From NCBI GenBank assembly GCA_030636245.1, contig DAOVXI010000050.1, forward strand, positions 1 through 9,325: a stretch of DNA of 9,325 bases. Reading direction: 5' to 3'. The DNA comes from Deltaproteobacteria bacterium (lineage in GTDB: Bacteria > Desulfobacterota > GWC2-55-46 > DRQE01). Positions 5,899 to 9,325 of this stretch are shown here, in pieces (the stretch's first letter is position 1; every line of letters begins with the position of its first letter). Below the pieces are notes generated by a model that was not told the origin of the DNA, did no database searches, and worked only from the letters and a program-made list of their open reading frames with translations. Made by a program: the position numbers and the translations under genes.

Positions 5899-6768
5899 CT
5901 ACTTTGTCTCCATGGGCGAGAAGTTCCTGCCGCGCCATAGTCTATAGTACCTGTAAAATATCTTTTTCTCTATGAAGTAAAAGAGCACGCCCAAATATAT
6001 CAACGCAATAGGCAAAAGAAAATAAAGGCGTCTCATTGTCCTGTTGTTCTCAAAAACATTATCCCCGCCCTGCTCGTTCATAACGATCGCATAGGTATTG
6101 TTCACTACAACATTGTCACGAATAATGTTCCGCTTCGCGGCCCATAGCGTTATGCCATTCCAATAATTCGATCTTACGGTATTAGAAAAGATAAGGTTAT
6201 CATTTGAATCGTATATAACAAGCCCTTTATCATTATTGCTACTAATTATATTCTCGCCTATTATATTGCTATCCGATTTATATATATTAAGACCCGTTTC
6301 ATTATCGGTAAAGATAGAGTTCATTACCTTACTTTCACTTACCCCCTCAAAGTAAACCCCATAGTATGAGCCCTCAGCGTAAATATCATTCAATATTATT
6401 CTTTCTGAATTAAGCACATGTATTCCGGAGCGCTCGGAGCCATAGACAGAGAGGTTCTTAATTACAACGGAGTTTGTTGAGGTGATCGATATGGTAGGAA
6501 GCTTAGCGTCTTTTGCTTTTATGGATACCTTCCCCGCTCCTTCACTAGCCACTAGGGTTATCGGATGCTTGATCGTTATATTGCCCTCATACTCGCCTTC
6601 TTTCAAGACAATAGTATCCCCTGGCTTTGAACGCTCGATAGCACCCACAACCCCATCCTCGGTATCGGGACCGATGTAGACGGTTTCCGCAAAGACAGGC
6701 CGGAGAAAAGATGAGACACCGATAACTACACTAAGAAGAAAAATAAAAGACTTAAGAGGGATATTCAT
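5899..6768 (-). CDS. NosD-like right-handed beta-helix protein, exported and membrane-anchored
   Basis: A 289-aa protein with a signal peptide (1-27, hydrophobic core FIFLLSVVIGVSSFL, cleavage expected after VFA). Residues 28-242 form a NosD/CASH-type beta-helix: a start segment with AIERSKPGDTIVLKEGEYEG and ITIKHPITL, then about seven rungs of 22-23 residues with repeating N-x-I and G-I/L/V-x-V/L-x-x-S-x-x-N patterns (SGIHVLNSERI, YGVYFEGVSES, TGLNIYKSDSN, KGLVIYDSNDN, NGITLWAAKRN). A C-terminal helix (about 248-266) and a basic tail (KKIFYRYYRLWRGR) anchor it to the inner membrane with the helix in the periplasm. NosD itself helps mature the copper sites of nitrous-oxide reductase with NosF and NosY, but no other nos gene is in the window, so this is only a relative. 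The ATG lacks a clear Shine-Dalgarno site; an in-frame stop just upstream rules out an earlier start. It sits 103 nt behind the 10-Cys gene and 3 nt before the 4-TM gene. Confidence 0.8.
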   Translation of the reverse strand: MNIPLKSFIFLLSVVIGVSSFLRPVFAETVYIGPDTEDGVVGAIERSKPGDTIVLKEGEYEGNITIKHPITLVASEGAGKVSIKAKDAKLPTISITSTNSVVIKNLSVYGSERSGIHVLNSERIILNDIYAEGSYYGVYFEGVSESKVMNSIFTDNETGLNIYKSDSNIIGENIISSNNDKGLVIYDSNDNLIFSNTVRSNYWNGITLWAAKRNIIRDNVVVNNTYAIVMNEQGGDNVFENNRTMRRLYFLLPIALIYLGVLFYFIEKKIFYRYYRLWRGRNFSPMETK

Positions 6769-6827
6769 TTGTTGAAGTAATTACAAAGCCAATATGTAGT
6801 GTGATCATTTGTTATTGAGGCTCATCT

Positions 6828-6857
6828 TTTATGCCCCAGCCTCTCTATTACTGTGAA
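6828..6857 (-). promoter_or_regulatory. Weak candidate promoter for the NosD-like gene
   Basis: On the - strand TTCACA (6852-6857), 18-nt spacer, CATAAA (6828-6833). Matches are 5/6 and 4/6 but spacing is one above optimum. The gap (6769-6871) has no terminator, so readthrough from the upstream gene is just as likely. Confidence 0.25.
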
Positions 6858-6871
6858 CAGAGAACTCGACC

Positions 6872-7183
6872 TTATTCGTGGCCTGCCCCAAGTTCAGTCT
6901 TATACGTCTGGCAAAGCTGAGAACACCTGGTACAGTAATGACCATGGGTCAGTTCGTACTCCTTGTACACAGGGCACCCGTCACACATACATCCCTTCTC
7001 CTGCTTTATGGCCGTACTCGCACCAGTCAAAGGAAAGCAGAACGCGATGTTCTCGTCACCTTCCACATAGGACGGACAACCGGCGCACAGACACTTCTCA
7101 TTAAGAGAACTCTGTAACCCGTTATGCTCGTCCTTGCTCATTGCCTCTACACCAAACTTGTCGAAGTCGCTTACTTTACTCAT
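6872..7183 (-). CDS. Small ten-cysteine protein, DUF2769-like
   Basis: A 103-aa soluble protein with ten cysteines in spaced groups: C-L-C-x2-C-P-S-Y (31-38), C49, C-M-C-x2-C-P-V-Y (65-73), and C84-x2-C87-x3-C91. The repeated CxCxxCP(S/V)Y motif matches what I know of the DUF2769 family, whose role is unknown. The first and second halves look like internal duplicates (CLCAGCPSY... FCF / CMCDGCPVYKEY... YCTRC). Such a spacing suits Fe-S clusters or zinc, but which metal is not visible. The start is firm: AGGAGG at 7190-7195, 6 nt from the ATG, and a strong promoter upstream. It lies between the narHJI terminator and the NosD-like gene in the same direction, so it could be an electron carrier, metal donor or redox sensor serving nitrate respiration. 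That link is inference from position only. Confidence 0.75.
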   Translation of the reverse strand: MSKVSDFDKFGVEAMSKDEHNGLQSSLNEKCLCAGCPSYVEGDENIAFCFPLTGASTAIKQEKGCMCDGCPVYKEYELTHGHYCTRCSQLCQTYKTELGAGHE

Positions 7184-7235
7184 AACCTACCTCCTTGAGT
7201 TTTAGTGCTGAGAGTCGCGGTGAGGGTCTATATAT

Positions 7236-7263
7236 ATTCTATCCTTATAATCGCCGGTGTCAA
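7236..7263 (-). promoter_or_regulatory. Strong sigma70-like promoter of the ten-cysteine gene
   Basis: On the - strand a perfect TTGACA (7258-7263), 16-nt spacer and TAGAAT (7236-7241, 5/6). The expected start point is about 45 nt before the ATG at 7183. It lies just after the narI terminator, so it opens a new transcript for the ten-Cys gene and probably the NosD-like and 4-TM genes. Confidence 0.72.
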
Positions 7264-7276
7264 GCCCTTAAAAAAT

Positions 7277-7308
7277 AAAAAAGGGGCGGATAAATCCGCC
7301 CCTTTTTT
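7277..7308 (-). terminator. Intrinsic terminator after narI
   Basis: A 10-bp core stem (AAGGGGCGGA 7281-7290 / TCCGCCCCTT 7295-7304) with a 4-nt loop, extended by A/T pairs to 14 bp. In the - direction it is followed by a T-rich run, ending the nar operon 36 nt after the narI stop. Confidence 0.92.
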
Positions 7309-7343
7309 TAATAAATAAATCAACCCTTTCGGACAGATCTTTA

Positions 7344-8063
7344 TTACTTATACTGCCTTATATTCGGCACCCTTCTGGTTCTTGGTGCGTACCACCTAAC
7401 GAGCTGGTAAGGTCTGCCAAATACGTACTGTAATGGGCCGATGAAGGCCAAAAAGTGTACGAACCTTGAGAAAGGTATCAGCAGTATGAATACCATCGCG
7501 TTAAAGATATGGATCTTTGTGATAATGTGGAGATTAGCAATAAAGCTAGTATCCGGCTGAAGCACGATCACGCTCCAGATCCATGGCACGGCCGAAGCGG
7601 CGAACCAGCTGCTACCCCATTTGAAGAGTATAGCGGTAAGCACACCTGTTACGACCTGAATGATAAGTACTATTATTATGAGAACGTCCCAAGAGCTTGT
7701 TACGGCACGGACCCTGCTGTCGGTCAATCTTCTGTAGATGAACATAAGAAGACCAAATCCGGCGAGGAATCCGAGTGCAAGGCCACTTACTTCAAGTATG
7801 GCAAGCCTTACTGGTTCTGCGTTCCATGCAAGCACAACACCTGGAAAGAATATGGCGAATATATGCGCCAAGAGTATCAGTATTATGCCGAAATGCCAGG
7901 GAAACGCACCGTAAAAAAGCACTTTGTTCTCGAGAAACTGTGACGAAAGGCTAGACCATGAGTACCTGTTCGACGCGTATCTCCATATTGTGCCGACGAT
8001 TGCGATCATTATGAACACATACGGCACACCTCCGAACAAAAAGCTATTCCAGTTCCAATCCAT
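7344..8063 (-). CDS. narI: Respiratory nitrate reductase gamma subunit (diheme cytochrome b)
   Basis: NarI is the membrane subunit that oxidises quinol at the periplasmic side and passes electrons through two b hemes to NarH. The 239-aa protein has five hydrophobic helices. Heme ligands are visible as H57 and H67 (PWHFGIILILLAH, 10 apart) and H185 and H203 (KIHIF and RFVHF, 18 apart), the same spacing as E. coli H56/H66 and H187/H205. The C-terminus (GRPYQLVRWYAPRTRR) is basic and cytoplasmic as in the family. I chose the ATG at 8063: AGGAGG at 8073-8078 is 9 nt away, whereas an in-frame TTG at 8072 would touch the SD. With this start the gene begins one nucleotide after the narJ stop, so translation is coupled. 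It is the last gene of the nar operon, followed by a strong terminator. Confidence 0.94.
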   Translation of the reverse strand: MDWNWNSFLFGGVPYVFIMIAIVGTIWRYASNRYSWSSLSSQFLENKVLFYGAFPWHFGIILILLAHIFAIFFPGVVLAWNAEPVRLAILEVSGLALGFLAGFGLLMFIYRRLTDSRVRAVTSSWDVLIIIVLIIQVVTGVLTAILFKWGSSWFAASAVPWIWSVIVLQPDTSFIANLHIITKIHIFNAMVFILLIPFSRFVHFLAFIGPLQYVFGRPYQLVRWYAPRTRRVPNIRQYK

Positions 8064-8064
8064 G

Positions 8065-8676
8065 TCACTCAACCTCCTTTGTGTGAGCGGTATCCCCTTG
8101 TTCGCCCTCTTCTGTAAGCATTCCGCCTGCTATCTTTACATCTGTGTCGATAACAGCAAGCAAAGCATTTACTAAGTGACGGTAGGGGCTATCTAGTTTT
8201 TTTTCAAAGTTTTTTGCGAGTTTTTCCAAAGCCTTAATCAAAAGACTCTCTCTGAACTCATTAACAGTCGTCTCATCCTGTGCAAAATCCAAGAACTTCA
8301 AGAATACAGGAAGATTGTCGGGCAGTTCACCTTTCGCTATCTCTTCATACGGGAAGTTAAACTTCCTGAATGTCTCCTTGACCAGTAAAAGGTTATTGGT
8401 CCTTTTGAATCCGTCAAAGAGATGATAGCCGAGATCCAAGGTATGTTCTCCCGAGCTCATCTCAAAAGTATATGAGAATATGCCCTGAAGGTCATCGAGA
8501 CTTACGTCATCTGCCATCTTGATGAATTCCTTGATGCTCTCAACCACCGAAGGAGGATACTCGGAGCGGCCAAGGAGAGCTGTTTCCAGCTCCCCGGCCT
8601 TCTCTTCGTAATCTTCTCCAGGATACTCGAAAAGTTCGGCAAACTGGGTGTATAACTGTTTATCTGCCACAATCAT
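8065..8676 (-). CDS. narJ: Nitrate reductase assembly chaperone NarJ
   Basis: NarJ is a cytoplasmic TorD/DmsD-family chaperone that binds apo-NarG, helps insertion of the Mo-cofactor and holds the complex until it joins NarI. The 203-aa protein is all-helical in character. It shows the N-terminal LFEYPGEDYEE segment (15-25), a Y-T-F-E-x-S-S-G-E-H-T-L-D-L-G-Y stretch (68-83), and ELPDNLPVFLKFL (116-128), the E-x-P-D-H/N-L-P signature of the family (Asn here instead of the commoner His). The length fits (about 200-240 aa). The ATG follows the narH stop directly (no gap), and narI starts 1 nt behind the stop, so narH-narJ-narI are tightly coupled. No clear SD is seen; coupling to narH translation is likely. 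Confidence 0.9.
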   Translation of the reverse strand: MIVADKQLYTQFAELFEYPGEDYEEKAGELETALLGRSEYPPSVVESIKEFIKMADDVSLDDLQGIFSYTFEMSSGEHTLDLGYHLFDGFKRTNNLLLVKETFRKFNFPYEEIAKGELPDNLPVFLKFLDFAQDETTVNEFRESLLIKALEKLAKNFEKKLDSPYRHLVNALLAVIDTDVKIAGGMLTEEGEQGDTAHTKEVE

Positions 8677-9325
8677 CTACCACTGCCTACCCAGGAACTC
8701 TTTTTTCTTCACGCCGAAACCGACGGAGCCCCTCTTCTCATACATTGTTCTCGGATCGACACTTGTCTTGCTCTCACGGTGAGTTTCTGGAATTACGAAC
8801 CTCTCCTTGAAAGTAGCAAGCGCGACGAGCCTGTTTATGTCAATGGCGTCCTGCTCGGTAAGTCCTACCTCGCTAAGAGCACTCTTGACTTTGGCATCAC
8901 CCACATCGCCCACACGCTCCTGACGGATATACATCCTAACGGCCATCTGCTTCCTGAGTGACTCAAGGATGAGACCCTCATTGCCGGCTGTTAAGAGGTT
9001 GGCGAGGAACTTGAGCGGAATCCTCATAAGCTCCGGATCCGTGAAGAATTCCATGTTCTCAGGATCATAGGTTCCACCCTGATCGCCCTTTGCCTGATGA
9101 AGAATAGGCGAAAGAGGCGGCACATAGAAGTTCATTGGAACGGTCCTGAACTCTGGATGGTTCGGGAACGCAAGTCTCCACTTCTTAAAGAGCTTGTATG
9201 TAGGTGAGTTCTGGGCTGCTGCTATCCAGTTATCCTCAACACCGTTCTTCCTTGCTTCCGCTATAACAGCGGGATCGCATGGATCAAGAATGATGTCCCT
9301 CATTGCTTCAACAAGTCTGTCATCC
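8677..9325 (-). CDS. narH: Respiratory nitrate reductase beta subunit, C-terminal part (5' end outside window)
   Basis: NarH is the iron-sulfur subunit that carries electrons from NarI hemes to the Mo-containing NarG. The last 215 residues are present; the frame continues beyond the right edge (DDRLVEAM precedes the first internal Met). The order of segments matches the C-terminal half of E. coli NarH: DIILDPCDPAVI, WIAAAQNSPTYKL, KWRLAFPNHPEFRT, PMNFYVPPLSPI, ELMRIPLKFLANLLTAG, EVGLTEQDA and ERFVIPETHRE. The cysteine motifs that bind the four clusters would lie upstream of this part. The end (SVGFGVKKKEFLGRQW) is shorter than in E. coli. Presence of narJ and a diheme NarI, plus narK nearby, supports nitrate reductase; a nitrite oxidoreductase beta subunit is related but less likely. 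narG is expected just outside the window. Confidence 0.93.
   Translation of the reverse strand, partial: DDRLVEAMRDIILDPCDPAVIAEARKNGVEDNWIAAAQNSPTYKLFKKWRLAFPNHPEFRTVPMNFYVPPLSPILHQAKGDQGGTYDPENMEFFTDPELMRIPLKFLANLLTAGNEGLILESLRKQMAVRMYIRQERVGDVGDAKVKSALSEVGLTEQDAIDINRLVALATFKERFVIPETHRESKTSVDPRTMYEKRGSVGFGVKKKEFLGRQW

Noticed and set aside
7509..7943. Open frame on the + strand opposite narI
   Set aside because: Shadow of narI; no SD and composition without a hydrophobic core or known motif.
8064..8072. TTG start for narI, giving an 8-nt overlap with narJ
   Set aside because: The SD at 8073-8078 would touch this codon; ATG at 8063 has a 9-nt spacing and places heme histidines nearly at E. 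coli numbering.
8677..9325. Nitrite oxidoreductase (NxrB) instead of NarH
   Set aside because: The relatives overlap in sequence, but direct coupling to narJ and a diheme narI, with narK close by, is the normal nitrate-reductase layout; only narG, outside the window, could settle it.
1..9325. CRISPR arrays, tRNA or rRNA genes, insertion sequences
   Set aside because: I saw no regularly spaced repeats, tRNA-like cloverleaf, rRNA-like stretches or transposase fragments on either strand.

Overview
The window carries a nitrate-respiration locus together with the molybdenum-cofactor genes that serve it. It probably comes from a Gram-negative, facultatively or strictly anaerobic bacterium. Reasons are the cytoplasm-facing membrane nitrate reductase, an exported beta-helix protein with a cleavable signal peptide, strong Shine-Dalgarno sites and sigma70-like promoters. 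GC content is moderate. The sequence does not fix the taxon. Two families that seem present here (DUF2299-like and DUF2769-like) are, as far as I recall, commonest in anaerobic archaea and bacteria, which fits an anaerobe but is not diagnostic.

Left part, + strand (1-2700): the 3' end of mobA, then moeA and mogA, packed as one operon (14 nt and 1 nt gaps) for the last steps of molybdenum-cofactor synthesis. After a short intergenic stretch with a good sigma70-like promoter comes a single 172-aa DUF2299-like gene. It ends in a strong bidirectional terminator at 2721-2749.

Right part, - strand (9325 down to 2789), read in transcription order: the narH C-terminal part, narJ and narI (narG presumably lies beyond the right edge), closed by a strong terminator at 7277-7308. 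Next is a strong promoter (7236-7263) driving a 103-aa protein with ten cysteines (DUF2769-like). It is followed without an obvious terminator by a signal-peptide-bearing NosD-like beta-helix protein with a C-terminal membrane anchor, and a 4-TM protein 3 nt behind it. Then comes a 290-nt regulatory gap with promoter-like elements and a dyad, a NarK-type nitrate/nitrite MFS transporter, and a 54-aa single-TM protein, closed by a GC-rich terminator. Last is a two-half hemerythrin-like protein with extra cysteine clusters and its own promoter (perfect TATAAT).

How they fit: MobA/MoeA/MogA make the bis-MGD cofactor that NarJ helps load into NarG. NarGHI reduces nitrate with electrons from quinol. 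NarK moves nitrate in and/or nitrite out. The hemerythrin-like protein could sense or repair damage from O2 or NO made during nitrate respiration. The least described parts are the accessory genes beside nar and narK: the 10-Cys protein, the anchored NosD-like protein with its 4-TM partner, the 54-aa membrane peptide, and the DUF2299-like protein. I see no rRNA, tRNA, mobile element or CRISPR array.
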